Shown here: one piece after another, positions 17,964-25,663 of the stretch | Layout of the letters: each line of letters opens with the position of its first letter | Position numbering within the stretch: the stretch's first letter is position 1 | Assembly: GCA_964639205.1 (NCBI GenBank) | Contig: CAZXCG010000003.1 | Span: 1 to 64,000 of the forward strand | DNA from: CAZXCG01 sp964639205 | GTDB taxonomy: Bacteria; Bacillota; Clostridia; Oscillospirales; Acutalibacteraceae | DNA length: 64,000 bases | Direction: 5' to 3' | The notes under the pieces: generated by a model | Databases searched by the model: none | The model's input: the letters and a program-made list of their open reading frames with translations, nothing else | Told to the model about the DNA's origin: nothing | Made by a program: the position numbers and the translations under genes

Positions 17964-18293
17964 ATGAATGACAATGTTTTACAGGCTTTATATGACACCG
18001 TGACACAACGGCGTGAAAATCCCTCCGAGGGGTCTTATACCTGCTATCTGTTTGAAAAAGGCTTAGATAAGATTCTTAAAAAAGTGGGGGAGGAGTGCTC
18101 CGAAACAATTATAGCGGCAAAAAACGGAGATAATAACGAAACCGTACTTGAAATTTCCGATTTGATTTATCATCTCACGGTCATGATGGTGAATCAAAAT
18201 ATCCCTCTTTCAGATGTACTAAACGAGCTTGACAAGCGCAGCGCCAAGACAGGAAATCTTAAAACCTTTCATCAGGTAGATAAAAATACTTAA
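17964..18293 (+). CDS. hisE: Phosphoribosyl-ATP pyrophosphohydrolase
   Basis: Hydrolyses phosphoribosyl-ATP to phosphoribosyl-AMP, the second pathway step. The 109-aa all-helical MazG-like protein has the conserved KVGEECSETIIAAKNGD and EISDLIYHLTVMM segments that place the acidic metal ligands. A GAGGTG ribosome binding site precedes the ATG. It is the last recognisable his gene; a lipoprotein gene follows 19 bases later and may be co-transcribed. Confidence 0.94.
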   Translation: MNDNVLQALYDTVTQRRENPSEGSYTCYLFEKGLDKILKKVGEECSETIIAAKNGDNNETVLEISDLIYHLTVMMVNQNIPLSDVLNELDKRSAKTGNLKTFHQVDKNT

Positions 18294-18312
18294 CATTAAA
18301 GCCGAGGTTAAT

Positions 18313-18843
18313 ATGAAAAATATTAAAAACACAGCAATTAACTTTATCTCTGTTTTCCTTATTATTGTAATGTTTACTGCCTGCAACAGCTCAAGCGCGA
18401 TCGAGCAGATTTTTTCTACCGACGACTTTTCAATAACTCTTACGAGCGACTTTTCCGAAGACGATATAGACAATGCCGCCGCCTGCTTTAAAAGCAACGT
18501 GGTTATAATCGTTGCTGAAAAATTTGAATTTAATAATTCCGAAAAAATCGGCGGTCTCAGCTCGGATTCAACAATATATGATTTTTCGGAATATATTGTT
18601 AACTATAATTATATTGACGCAGAAGATAATAAGCTTACAGAATTTATAAAAGCAGACAGCGGCAAGTATATTTATTCGACGTATGTTAACGATATAAATT
18701 CCGACACATACAAGTATTATATGTGCCTCTTTAAAAGCAGCGACGCTTTCTGGTCGTTCTATTTCTGCTGTTCGGTACTAAATGCGGAGTCCTGCGAGAC
18801 AGATATATTAAAATGGGCTGACAGCGTGGAGTTCACCACTTAA
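18313..18843 (+). CDS. Small predicted lipoprotein of unknown function
   Basis: I do not recognise a family. The 176-aa product starts with a short basic region and a hydrophobic stretch ending in the lipobox FTAC (Cys at about residue 24), so it is probably lipid-anchored on the outer face of the membrane. The mature part is acidic and rich in aromatic residues, with no catalytic motif visible. A GAGGT site precedes the ATG and the gap to hisE is only 19 bases. It therefore probably lies at the end of the his transcript, but nothing shows a role in histidine metabolism. Confidence 0.7.
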   Translation: MKNIKNTAINFISVFLIIVMFTACNSSSAIEQIFSTDDFSITLTSDFSEDDIDNAAACFKSNVVIIVAEKFEFNNSEKIGGLSSDSTIYDFSEYIVNYNYIDAEDNKLTEFIKADSGKYIYSTYVNDINSDTYKYYMCLFKSSDAFWSFYFCCSVLNAESCETDILKWADSVEFTT

Positions 18844-18870
18844 CACATTAAATATTATTTTTTAACTTGT

Positions 18871-18934
18871 GCGCAGACTATCGCAAGCCCATCCAAAGGA
18901 AGCTTGCCGGAGTGCCGCTTCGATTTAAAAATTC
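18871..18934 (+). repeat. Partial copy (B module) of a dispersed intergenic repeat
   Basis: Matches the right half of the repeat described at 24781-24959 and 33115-33276. The best shared core is CTTGCCGGAGT followed by CGCTTCGATTTAAAAA; the 33-kb copy reads CTTGGCGAAGT and CGCTCCGATTTAAAAA. The left A module is not recognisable here. It lies just downstream of the lipoprotein gene. Confidence 0.6.
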
Positions 18935-18967
18935 AAACAAAGGAATCGTCGGAACTGATATTTTCTG

Positions 18968-19007
18968 ATCGGAACACATACAATTATCTTAGGCTATGTG
19001 TTCCGAT
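18968..19007 (+). repeat. Perfect 13-bp inverted repeat in the gap before cwlD
   Basis: The arms ATCGGAACACATA (18968-18980) and TATGTGTTCCGAT (18995-19007) are perfectly complementary around 14 bases. A third, direct copy of TCGGAACACA occurs at 19023-19032. A moderately T-rich run follows the hairpin, so it may end the his/lipoprotein transcript. A regulatory site for the amidase gene downstream is the alternative. Confidence 0.5.
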
Positions 19008-19091
19008 TATTTCAATTTTAACTCGGAACACAATCCGGTGTAAGCTTGTCCTTACATCGGCGAATAGGTTTATAAGTTTTGGGTGGTTTTT

Positions 19092-19817
19092 ATGATAAAG
19101 AAGTATTTGTTTCGCATTGTATCCGCCGTCCTGTTTTTTTCCGTTATATCGGCTTTTTCAATTCTTCCCATACGTCTTAATTCAACTGTCTCAGCGGTAT
19201 TTAACGGAAGCAATAAAACGCCTCCCACTATAATTTTAGACGCTGGGCACGGCGGCGAAGACGGAGGAGCCGAAGCGTCGGACGGAACATTGGAAAAAGA
19301 CATAAATCTAAGCATTGTTTTAAAATTAAAGGATATGCTCTTGCAGAGCGGTTTTGAAGTTACGGCGGTGCGCGAGGAGGATATTTCCGTAGGAAACCAA
19401 AAGCTTTCCACTGTTAGGGAACGCAAGGCTTCGGACTTAAAAACCCGTTTGGAAATCTTCAATAACAACGAAAACAATGTGGTTTTAAGCATACATCAGA
19501 ATAAATTTGAAGAGCCGCAATACTGCGGAGCGCAAATATTTTACTCCGCAAACAATCCGCAAAGCAGCGTTCTTGCGGAAAGCATAAGGAATTCAATTAC
19601 TTCTTTACTTCAGCCTGAAAATAACAGAGAATGCAAAAAAGCCGATGAAAATATTTATGTTTTAAATAATGCGGTTGTACCTGCTGTAATTGTTGAATGC
19701 GGCTTTCTTTCCAATCCCAAGGAGCTTGAAAATCTGAAGCAGGAGGAATATCAACTGAAAACAGCGTTTTCTATTTACCTTGGGTTTTTACAATATTATG
19801 CAGAAAATTGGACGTGA
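19092..19817 (+). CDS. cwlD: N-acetylmuramoyl-L-alanine amidase, CwlD-like (Amidase_3)
   Basis: Zinc amidase cleaving the bond between muramic acid and the stem peptide. In Bacillus, CwlD makes muramic lactam in the spore cortex. The 241-aa protein has one N-terminal membrane or signal segment, then the Amidase_3 domain: ILDAGHGGEDGGAEA (zinc His), the Glu in LEKDINLSI, LSIHQNKFEE (zinc His) and the catalytic Glu in VIVECGFLSNPKE. The ATG at 19092 is preceded by GGGTGG; a GTG nine bases upstream is in frame. radA starts six bases after the stop. The specific assignment to CwlD, rather than another Amidase_3, is inference. Confidence 0.85.
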   Translation: MIKKYLFRIVSAVLFFSVISAFSILPIRLNSTVSAVFNGSNKTPPTIILDAGHGGEDGGAEASDGTLEKDINLSIVLKLKDMLLQSGFEVTAVREEDISVGNQKLSTVRERKASDLKTRLEIFNNNENNVVLSIHQNKFEEPQYCGAQIFYSANNPQSSVLAESIRNSITSLLQPENNRECKKADENIYVLNNAVVPAVIVECGFLSNPKELENLKQEEYQLKTAFSIYLGFLQYYAENWT

Positions 19818-19823
19818 AAATTT

Positions 19824-21197
19824 ATGGCTTCAAAAACCAAAAATGTATTTATTTGCTCGGAGTGCGGGTACGAATCACCGAAATGGAACGGAAAGTGCCC
19901 CGGCTGCGGCGAATGGAATACAATGAATGAAGAAATTAAAAACATCTCCAAACAACCCGTCTCAAGCAAGCCCTCTGTAATCTCCGATTATGCAAAGCCG
20001 GTGTTAATGAATGATATTTCTATCGACGACGAACAACGCTATAAAACCGGCAAACCCGAGCTTGACCGTGTGCTCGGCGGAGGAATTGTAAAGGGAAGTC
20101 TTGTTTTGCTTGGGGGAGATCCCGGCATAGGAAAGTCTACAATACTTCTACAAGTTTGCCAGTATTTGGGGCAAAGTCTGAAAATACTTTATATATCCGG
20201 TGAAGAATCAAAACGCCAGCTTAAATTAAGAGCTATGCGGCTCGGAGTGGACAGTTCAAGCCTGTATGTTATGTCGGAAACCGACATTGAAGCTATTTGC
20301 GAGCATATCAGAACCGAAAAGCCCGATTTAGTTATGGTTGATTCAATTCAGACTATGAATCTTACCGAGCTTTCATCCTCGCCGGGCAGCGTCACTCAGG
20401 TAAGAGAATGTACGAATATGCTCATGAGGACTGCCAAAGCCTTGGAAATACCAATAATTATTGTCGGGCATGTAAATAAAGAAGGTTCAATAGCCGGTCC
20501 CAAGGTTCTTGAGCACATTGTTGACGCGGTTTTGTATTTTGAGGGGGACAGGCAAACATCATATCGCATCCTTCGTGCAGTTAAAAACCGCTACGGTTCA
20601 ACTAATGAAATCGGCGTGTTCCAAATGACGGACACCGGTCTTGAAGAGGTTGAAAACCCTTCGCTTATGTTGCTGAGCGGCAGACCGAAAAACGTATCCG
20701 GTACCTGCGTAGCCTGCACAATCGAAGGAACTCGGCCTATTTTAGCAGAAATTCAGGCTTTGGCAACCGTCAGCGGATACGGCAACGCCCGCAGAATGTC
20801 AACCGGCTTTGATTACAACCGCATAGCGCTTTTACTTGCTGTTTTGGAAAAGCGCGCAGGTTACTATTTTTCAAATTCGGACATTTATGTGAACGTCGTC
20901 GGCGGTCTTCGCTTAGATGAACCTGCCGTGGATCTTGCGGTTGCTATGGCTCTTGTAAGCAGTCTTAAGGACACAGCAATACCCGAGAGCGCGATAGCTT
21001 TCGGTGAGATAGGATTAGCAGGGGAGATACGTGCCGTTTCTCAAGCACAGGCAAGAGTAAACGAGGCGGTAAGACTTGGATTTGGAAATATCGTTTTGCC
21101 ATATCATAATCTTAAAAATATTGTTCCGCCAAATAACAACGTTAGTATAACCGGAGTTAAAAACATCAGACAAGCCTTTGAAGCTTTGACCAACTGA
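19824..21197 (+). CDS. radA: DNA repair protein RadA
   Basis: RecA-like ATPase that helps process recombination intermediates and branch migration. The 457-aa chain has the N-terminal C4 zinc finger (CSECGYESPKWNGKCPGCGEW region), Walker A GGDPGIGKST near residue 95 and the RadA-specific KNRYGSTNEIGVF motif. It ends in a Lon-like domain with DLAVAMALVSS and the GEIGLAGEIRAV motif. The length is normal. It sits directly after the CwlD-like gene and one base before a conserved unknown gene. Confidence 0.95.
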   Translation: MASKTKNVFICSECGYESPKWNGKCPGCGEWNTMNEEIKNISKQPVSSKPSVISDYAKPVLMNDISIDDEQRYKTGKPELDRVLGGGIVKGSLVLLGGDPGIGKSTILLQVCQYLGQSLKILYISGEESKRQLKLRAMRLGVDSSSLYVMSETDIEAICEHIRTEKPDLVMVDSIQTMNLTELSSSPGSVTQVRECTNMLMRTAKALEIPIIIVGHVNKEGSIAGPKVLEHIVDAVLYFEGDRQTSYRILRAVKNRYGSTNEIGVFQMTDTGLEEVENPSLMLLSGRPKNVSGTCVACTIEGTRPILAEIQALATVSGYGNARRMSTGFDYNRIALLLAVLEKRAGYYFSNSDIYVNVVGGLRLDEPAVDLAVAMALVSSLKDTAIPESAIAFGEIGLAGEIRAVSQAQARVNEAVRLGFGNIVLPYHNLKNIVPPNNNVSITGVKNIRQAFEALTN

Positions 21198-21198
21198 T

Positions 21199-21912
21199 AT
21201 GTCACCGAGCAAACCTAAGGTTTTGATGTCAGGCACCGTACCTGAATTGTGCCGTAATTTGAACAGTTTTGGAGTAGAAATCATTTACACGGATACTATT
21301 GAAGGATTTCTGCCTTTTGAAGCCTCACATGCCGACATGGAGTTTTTAAGGATTGACACCGCAACCGCAGCGGTTTTGGATCTGACTGCCGACGTAAAAA
21401 AGCTCCTGCAAAAATTATACAAAACTTTTTATATTATTTCTTTGGGGGAGAATTTAAGCTACCCTAATAATGTAGCTCTTAATCATCTGATTGTGGGTAA
21501 ATATGTGCTCGGCAACAAGAAAGCCGTTACCGGCGCGCTTATGTCCGTTTTCCGGAATAAAGGTCTGGAATATATTAATGTGCGCCAGGGCTATGCCAAA
21601 TGCTCTGCAGCTTTAATTAACCAAAACGCAATAATTACAGCTGATGAATCGATTTACAGCGCCTGTTTGAATTTGAAAATAGACACATTAAAAATTTCTC
21701 CGGGTAACATTATTTTGCCCGGAACCGATTATGGGTTTATCGGCGGATGCTGCGGAAAAATCTCCGATAAAGATATTGTATTTACCGGAAATATTAAGCT
21801 GCATCCGGATTACGAAAATATAAAAAGCTTCTGCAGTAATTACAATGTAACTCTTCATAGTTTAAGCTCTAAGCCATTGACTGATATCGGGGGAATTATT
21901 CCGATAAATTAA
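21199..21912 (+). CDS. Conserved protein of unknown function downstream of radA
   Basis: A 237-aa cytoplasmic protein starting one base after the radA stop, so translation is probably coupled. It has no signal or membrane segment. The C-terminal half has an enzyme-like pattern: NVRQGYAKCSAALI, IITADESIY, GTDYGFIGGCCGKI and a terminal LTDIGGIIPI. This resembles the five-bladed GME fold of arginine- or agmatine-modifying enzymes (possibly the DUF6873 group), which is inference from pattern only. No catalytic assignment is possible. Confidence 0.6.
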   Translation: MSPSKPKVLMSGTVPELCRNLNSFGVEIIYTDTIEGFLPFEASHADMEFLRIDTATAAVLDLTADVKKLLQKLYKTFYIISLGENLSYPNNVALNHLIVGKYVLGNKKAVTGALMSVFRNKGLEYINVRQGYAKCSAALINQNAIITADESIYSACLNLKIDTLKISPGNIILPGTDYGFIGGCCGKISDKDIVFTGNIKLHPDYENIKSFCSNYNVTLHSLSSKPLTDIGGIIPIN

Positions 21913-21964
21913 TTAATCATCAGAACCTATAATTACACTTTGTATTTTGGAAGCTCCTCTTCTA

Positions 21965-21994
21965 AATTATACAAAATATTAATTTTGTATAATT
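21965..21994 (+). repeat. Perfect AT-rich 13-bp inverted repeat
   Basis: The arms AATTATACAAAAT and ATTTTGTATAATT flank a 4-base loop and are followed by TTATTAAAA. It lies about 50 bases after the unknown gene. It may act as a weak terminator or as a binding site in the 263-bp gap before the recombinase gene. Too AT-rich to be a confident intrinsic terminator. Confidence 0.45.
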
Positions 21995-22038
21995 TTATTA
22001 AAAGCATTATAGATAGATTGAGCGCAGAGGTTTTCCCC

Positions 22039-22101
22039 CATCGCTGAAGCGGCGGGTTCATTCTGCGTGGGTTCGCCGAATATACCTCCGATTTAAATAA
22101 G
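22039..22101 (+). repeat. Partial copy (B module) of the dispersed intergenic repeat
   Basis: The core GGTTCGCCGAA followed by CCTCCGATTTAAATAAG aligns with the right end of the copies at 33115-33276 and 18871-18934. The left module is not recognisable. It occupies the centre of the gap between the unknown gene after radA and the Xer-type recombinase. Confidence 0.55.
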
Positions 22102-22175
22102 CTTATCAAACCGCTTTCTCGGTAAAATATATACAAATATATAACAATTAAAAATTTGAAATGAGTTGATAGTCC

Positions 22176-23174
22176 ATGGCAATCGATTTTACTATTGAAG
22201 CTTCTCCGATTGTAAAACGTTATTTAAATTATATGCAAACGGTTAAAGGCAAATCCCCCAAAACCGTTGATGAATATTTTTCCGATTTGCGAACGTTTTT
22301 CCGCTTTTTAAAGCGGCAGCGCGGGCTGGTACCCGCCGATACGGAATTTTCGAAAATTACAGTCGATGACATTGATATTGAGCTTCTGAAAACGGTAACG
22401 TTAACAGACGCTTACGAGTTTATGAATTTTGCACTGCGTGAGCGCTCGAATTCTTCAACAACCCGTGCGCGCAAGGTTTCGAGTCTCAGATCCTTTTTTA
22501 ATTATTTAACCGTAAAAGAACATTTGCTGGAGGTTGACCCTATTAAAGAGTTAGAGCTTCCTAAAAAGAAAAAATCAGTTCCAAAATACTTAAGTCTTGA
22601 GCAAAGCATCGAGCTTCTGAATGCCGTTGACGGAGCTCACAAAGAGCGCGATTACTGTATTCTTACTCTTTTTTTGAATTGCGGACTGCGCCTTTCGGAG
22701 TTAGTGGGTCTTAATTACAGCGATATTATCGGTGATGACGCTATGCGTGTTGTTGGCAAAGGAAACAAAGAAAGAATTATACATCTAAATCAAGCTTGTA
22801 TTGAAGCCATAAACAATTACAAGGCTGTGCGCCCTGTTGACGGAGTTAAAGATAAAAACGCTCTTTTCATAAGCAATCAGCTAAAGCGTATGAGCCCTAA
22901 AACCGTACAGGCTTTGGTTTATAAGTATTTGAACAAAATCGGATTAGACGCTCAGGGATATTCCTGTCATAAGCTGCGTCATACCGCCGCTACACTTATG
23001 TATCAGCACGGCGGTGTGGATATTCGTGTTCTGCAGGAAATTTTAGGGCACGAAAATCTCGGAACTACGGAAATTTACACACATACCGGCGATCAACAAA
23101 TTCAGGACGCCGTAAATGCTAATCCCCTTGCAAATATTAATAATAAAAACAGTAACAAAACAAAACCTCGCTGA
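22176..23174 (+). CDS. Tyrosine recombinase, XerC/XerD family
   Basis: Site-specific recombinase of 332 aa. An N-terminal SAM-like DNA-binding domain covers about residues 10-120. The catalytic domain shows the Arg in NCGLRLSELVGLN, the Lys in VVGKGNKER, HKLRHTAATLMYQ (His-x-x-Arg), LGHENLGTTEIYTH and its nucleophilic Tyr. Length and a solitary chromosomal position fit a housekeeping Xer protein that resolves chromosome dimers more than a phage integrase. There are no other mobile-element genes nearby. It is slightly longer than usual because of a linker around residue 50-70 and an Asn/Lys-rich tail. The ribosome binding site is weak. Confidence 0.88.
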   Translation: MAIDFTIEASPIVKRYLNYMQTVKGKSPKTVDEYFSDLRTFFRFLKRQRGLVPADTEFSKITVDDIDIELLKTVTLTDAYEFMNFALRERSNSSTTRARKVSSLRSFFNYLTVKEHLLEVDPIKELELPKKKKSVPKYLSLEQSIELLNAVDGAHKERDYCILTLFLNCGLRLSELVGLNYSDIIGDDAMRVVGKGNKERIIHLNQACIEAINNYKAVRPVDGVKDKNALFISNQLKRMSPKTVQALVYKYLNKIGLDAQGYSCHKLRHTAATLMYQHGGVDIRVLQEILGHENLGTTEIYTHTGDQQIQDAVNANPLANINNKNSNKTKPR

Positions 23175-23187
23175 AATGCAAAATGTA

Positions 23188-23216
23188 TTGAGTTTTTAAC
23201 CGCAATATGATAAAAT
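23188..23216 (+). promoter_or_regulatory. Sigma-A promoter of the CPBP protease / tadA unit
   Basis: TTGAGT (23188-23193) and TAAAAT (23211-23216) are separated by exactly 17 bp and lie about 65 bases before the CPBP start codon. Confidence 0.6.
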
Positions 23217-23281
23217 AGCGTTAAGCTTAAATCGAAAGAAAGCAGAACCGCATAGCATAACTTTTAACTTTGGAGTATTAT

Positions 23282-24280
23282 ATGAATTATCCTAACGCTC
23301 ATCCTAATGTCCGGCTGAATAATAATTTTTTGCAGGAACAAAACAAAAGGAATTTTAAAAAAGTATGCAGCAGCATAGGTTTTAATCTTGTAATCTTATT
23401 TCTGATTATGAGTATCTTTATCATTCCGTTTATGTTTTTTCTGGTATATAAAACCGACTCAGCATCCGAAGTTGTCTATGATCCGATCTCTTTTAATCTT
23501 TTTAACTCCATGTTTTCGTTGCTTGCTTTTTTTATATATGAGATTATCTATGTTAAAACACACAAGCTCAGCTTTAATAAGCTTGTCCCTTTTAAAAAAA
23601 CGGATTTACGCAAATTTATACCTTTAATATTTATTACTTATGCTGCTTTTACCGTAGCAAATTATGCGACAGAAATAATAAGCAATAATTTTTCCCTCCT
23701 CGGAATTCACAATTCAGAGGGAATCGACAATGTCGGAAACAGCATCGGCGAATATATTATCTATTTTATTTCTATTGCAATTGTTCCGGCAATTTCGGAA
23801 GAGTTCGCTTTTCGCGGCGTAATATTGGGTACAATGCAAAAATACGGCGACGGTTTCGCAATCTTTACCTCTTCCCTGCTATTCGGTCTTATGCACGGAA
23901 ACCTTGAACAAATTCCGTTTGCATTTATCGGCGGCTTGGCCATGGGATATGTCAGAGTTTATACAAAATCTATGTTTCCATCTATGGTTATGCACTCTAT
24001 TAACAACTCATTGGCTTGTTTCGTTCAAATTGCGGCTATGAATTTTGACTATAAAATCGTCAATCTTTGCTTTACTTTATTTTTAATCCTTGTAATTTCC
24101 GCTGCTTTAATATCGGTTATTTATTTAGCGCGTAAGGATAAAAAAATCTTCGCATTTGCGGCGGATAAAACGACTAATTTTACTTTTTCCGAAAAAATCA
24201 AGATGTTTTTTATAAATCCCGGTATGATTACCGCGCTTTTTATTACCGCTTTAACCGTTACTTTAAATATGTATTTTTAA
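23282..24280 (+). CDS. CPBP family intramembrane metalloprotease (Abi/CAAX-like)
   Basis: Integral membrane protein of 332 aa with about eight hydrophobic segments. The CPBP motifs are present: EEFAFRG (the EExxxR motif), then FGLMHGN with its His, and the HSINNSLA motif. The family includes CAAX-type prenyl proteases, bacteriocin self-immunity proteins and membrane proteins of unknown substrate. The ATG at 23282 has GGAG eight bases upstream. It has its own promoter, and tadA starts only three bases after its stop without an independent ribosome binding site, so the two form one transcript. Confidence 0.87.
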   Translation: MNYPNAHPNVRLNNNFLQEQNKRNFKKVCSSIGFNLVILFLIMSIFIIPFMFFLVYKTDSASEVVYDPISFNLFNSMFSLLAFFIYEIIYVKTHKLSFNKLVPFKKTDLRKFIPLIFITYAAFTVANYATEIISNNFSLLGIHNSEGIDNVGNSIGEYIIYFISIAIVPAISEEFAFRGVILGTMQKYGDGFAIFTSSLLFGLMHGNLEQIPFAFIGGLAMGYVRVYTKSMFPSMVMHSINNSLACFVQIAAMNFDYKIVNLCFTLFLILVISAALISVIYLARKDKKIFAFAADKTTNFTFSEKIKMFFINPGMITALFITALTVTLNMYF

Positions 24281-24283
24281 TTT

Positions 24284-24730
24284 ATGTATAAAGACGAAAT
24301 TTTTATGAAAGAAGCGTTGCTTCTTGCTGAGAAAGCTGCGAATATGGGAGAGGTTCCGGTCGGAGCTGTTATAGTCAGAGATAACAAAATAATATCCGGT
24401 GGCTTAAATCGCCGAGAAAGCGGTAAAAATGCTCTCCTTCACGCCGAAATCGAAGCAATAAACTCCGCCTGCACCGCTCTTGGAGGCTGGCGGTTGTGGC
24501 AATGCAAGATGTATGTAACGCTTGAACCCTGCCCTATGTGCGCGGGAGCGGTAATTAACGCAAGGATACCCGAGCTTTATTTTGGCGCGTATGACAAAAA
24601 CAACGGTGCCTGCGGATCGGCTGTAAATCTTTTTACTCTTCCCAATAACTTCCGTCCGGAAGTTCACGGGGGAATTTTAGAGGATGATTGCAGACGCTTG
24701 CTGACGGATTTTTTTAAAAGGTTAAGATAA
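24284..24730 (+). CDS. tadA: tRNA-specific adenosine deaminase (A34 to inosine)
   Basis: Deaminates the wobble adenosine of tRNA-Arg(ACG) to inosine. The 148-aa zinc enzyme has the HAEIEAI motif with the catalytic Glu and the zinc-binding PCPMCAGA motif. N-terminal MKEALLLAEKAANMGEVPVG is typical of TadA rather than cytidine deaminases. There is no clear ribosome binding site, and the start lies three bases after the CPBP gene, suggesting translational coupling. A strong hairpin follows ten bases after the stop. Confidence 0.92.
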   Translation: MYKDEIFMKEALLLAEKAANMGEVPVGAVIVRDNKIISGGLNRRESGKNALLHAEIEAINSACTALGGWRLWQCKMYVTLEPCPMCAGAVINARIPELYFGAYDKNNGACGSAVNLFTLPNNFRPEVHGGILEDDCRRLLTDFFKRLR

Positions 24731-24739
24731 AAGATTAAA

Positions 24740-24780
24740 ATACAAGACAGGCGCGACTTAAAATCGCGCCTGTCTTGTAT
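24740..24780 (+). terminator. Strong 17-bp hairpin between convergent tadA and ppa
   Basis: The arms ATACAAGACAGGCGCGA (24740-24756) and TCGCGCCTGTCTTGTAT (24764-24780) are perfectly complementary with a 7-base loop. Read on the minus strand it is followed by a T-rich run, so it can terminate ppa transcripts. On the plus strand the U-run is poor, but it still follows tadA directly. It probably acts in both directions. Confidence 0.75.
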
Positions 24781-24959
24781 CATAACTTATGCAAAAATTT
24801 CCCCGCCTCTAAGGCGGCAGATTGCGTTTCGAAATTCCGGCCGGAGTTATAGCATATCAACAAGGCACTTAGGAGCTGACGTTCCCTGCGCGCGGCTGCG
24901 ATCGCGAACGGCGCTTCTATCCATGCAGACTTGCCGTAGGTCTGTTACAATTTAAAAAG
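24781..24959 (+). repeat. Dispersed intergenic repeat, near-complete copy (A then B module)
   Basis: A 179-bp element filling the gap between the terminator and ppa. The left module starts CATAACTTATGCAAAAA and contains a stem CCCCGCCTCTAAGGCGGC. The right module runs AGCTGACG, GGCTGCGATCGCGA, GCAGACTTGCCG and ends CAATTTAAAAAG. The copy at 33115-33276 has the same order and aligns along most of its length, and the one at 42028-42147 has the same module order. The stem module is shared on the opposite strand at 31752-31796. I know of no named family that matches. Confidence 0.65.
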
Positions 24960-24975
24960 TATATTGTTGTTTTAA

Positions 24976-25509
24976 TTACAGCAGATTATATTTTTCTTTA
25001 TAATTTTGTATACAGGACTTAACAATTTCAATAGCTGCGTCTGCTCCGCGAACCTCGTCAACGGCAGTTTCCTTGTTTTCGAGTGATTTATATACCGAGA
25101 AGAAATGCGCCATCTCGTCAAACATATGCTTGGGGAGCTGCGAAATATCGGAATATTCGTTGTATGTGGGGTCGCTGAACGGAATTGCAATTATTTTTTC
25201 GTCATTTTTTCCGTTATCAAGCATTGTTATAACGCCGATGGGATAGCATTGGACTAATGTCATAGGATATATAATTTCGCTCGAGAGGACAAGAACGTCA
25301 AGCGGGTCGCCGTCATCGGCATATGTACGGGGAATAAACCCGTAATTTTCAGGATAATGTGTCGAGGTATGCAAAATTCGATCCAAAACCATCAGACCGG
25401 TTTGCTTGTCAAGCTCGTACTTTGCTTTGCTTCCTTTTGGAATTTCAATAACAACCATAAAATTCAAGGGATTAATCCGTGATGAATCAATATCATGCCA
25501 AATATTCAT
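24976..25509 (-). CDS. ppa: Inorganic pyrophosphatase, family I (soluble)
   Basis: Hydrolyses pyrophosphate released by biosynthetic reactions. The 177-aa protein carries the family I signature DDGDPLDVLVL with the metal-binding aspartates, upstream FMVVIEIPKGSKAKYELD with the substrate Lys/Glu, and THYPENYGFIP. Length is normal for bacteria. The AGGAGG site is well placed before the ATG at 25509. Expression is from a promoter that interlocks with that of the divergent GH13 gene. Confidence 0.94.
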   Translation of the reverse strand: MNIWHDIDSSRINPLNFMVVIEIPKGSKAKYELDKQTGLMVLDRILHTSTHYPENYGFIPRTYADDGDPLDVLVLSSEIIYPMTLVQCYPIGVITMLDNGKNDEKIIAIPFSDPTYNEYSDISQLPKHMFDEMAHFFSVYKSLENKETAVDEVRGADAAIEIVKSCIQNYKEKYNLL

Positions 25510-25573
25510 AATATGCTGAGCCTCCTGATAATTTTAAACCGAAGTGTTTACTTGCGGTATTTTATTGTATGTT

Positions 25574-25602
25574 ATTATAACACAGTTTTTGCGCTTGTAC
25601 AA
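25574..25602 (-). promoter_or_regulatory. Promoter of ppa, -35 shared with the divergent GH13 gene
   Basis: On the minus strand, TTGTAC (25602-25597), a 17-bp spacer and a perfect TATAAT (25579-25574). The -35 box overlaps the -35 of the plus-strand promoter in the palindrome TTGTACAA (25595-25602). Confidence 0.7.
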
Positions 25603-25623
25603 TAGCCCTTTTTATGTTATTAT
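25595..25623 (+). promoter_or_regulatory. Promoter of the GH13 gene, overlapping the ppa promoter
   Basis: TTGTAC (25595-25600), 17-bp spacer, TATTAT (25618-25623). The two divergent -35 boxes share six bases of an eight-base palindrome, so polymerase cannot occupy both at once. Confidence 0.6.
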
Positions 25624-25663
25624 ATAATTCCGGTTAAAATTTTAAAAAAACGGAGGAAATTTA

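Noticed and set aside
18904..19095. Short open frame of 63 codons before cwlD
   Set aside because: It spans a repeat module and an inverted repeat, has no ribosome binding site and no recognisable content.
21913..22175. dif site or attachment site next to the Xer-type recombinase
   Set aside because: The AT-rich inverted repeat does not have the two half-site arrangement of Firmicute dif sites, and no duplicated flanks or phage genes are present.
22176..23174. Recombinase as evidence of a mobile element or prophage
   Set aside because: Neighbours are housekeeping genes, and no excisionase, integrase attachment duplication or phage gene is seen; a chromosomal Xer role is simpler.
24731..24975. 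SRP RNA gene downstream of tadA, a common location in Bacillota
   Set aside because: The characteristic GGAAGG/AGCAG apical core of SRP RNA is not present on either strand; the region is a terminator plus the dispersed repeat.
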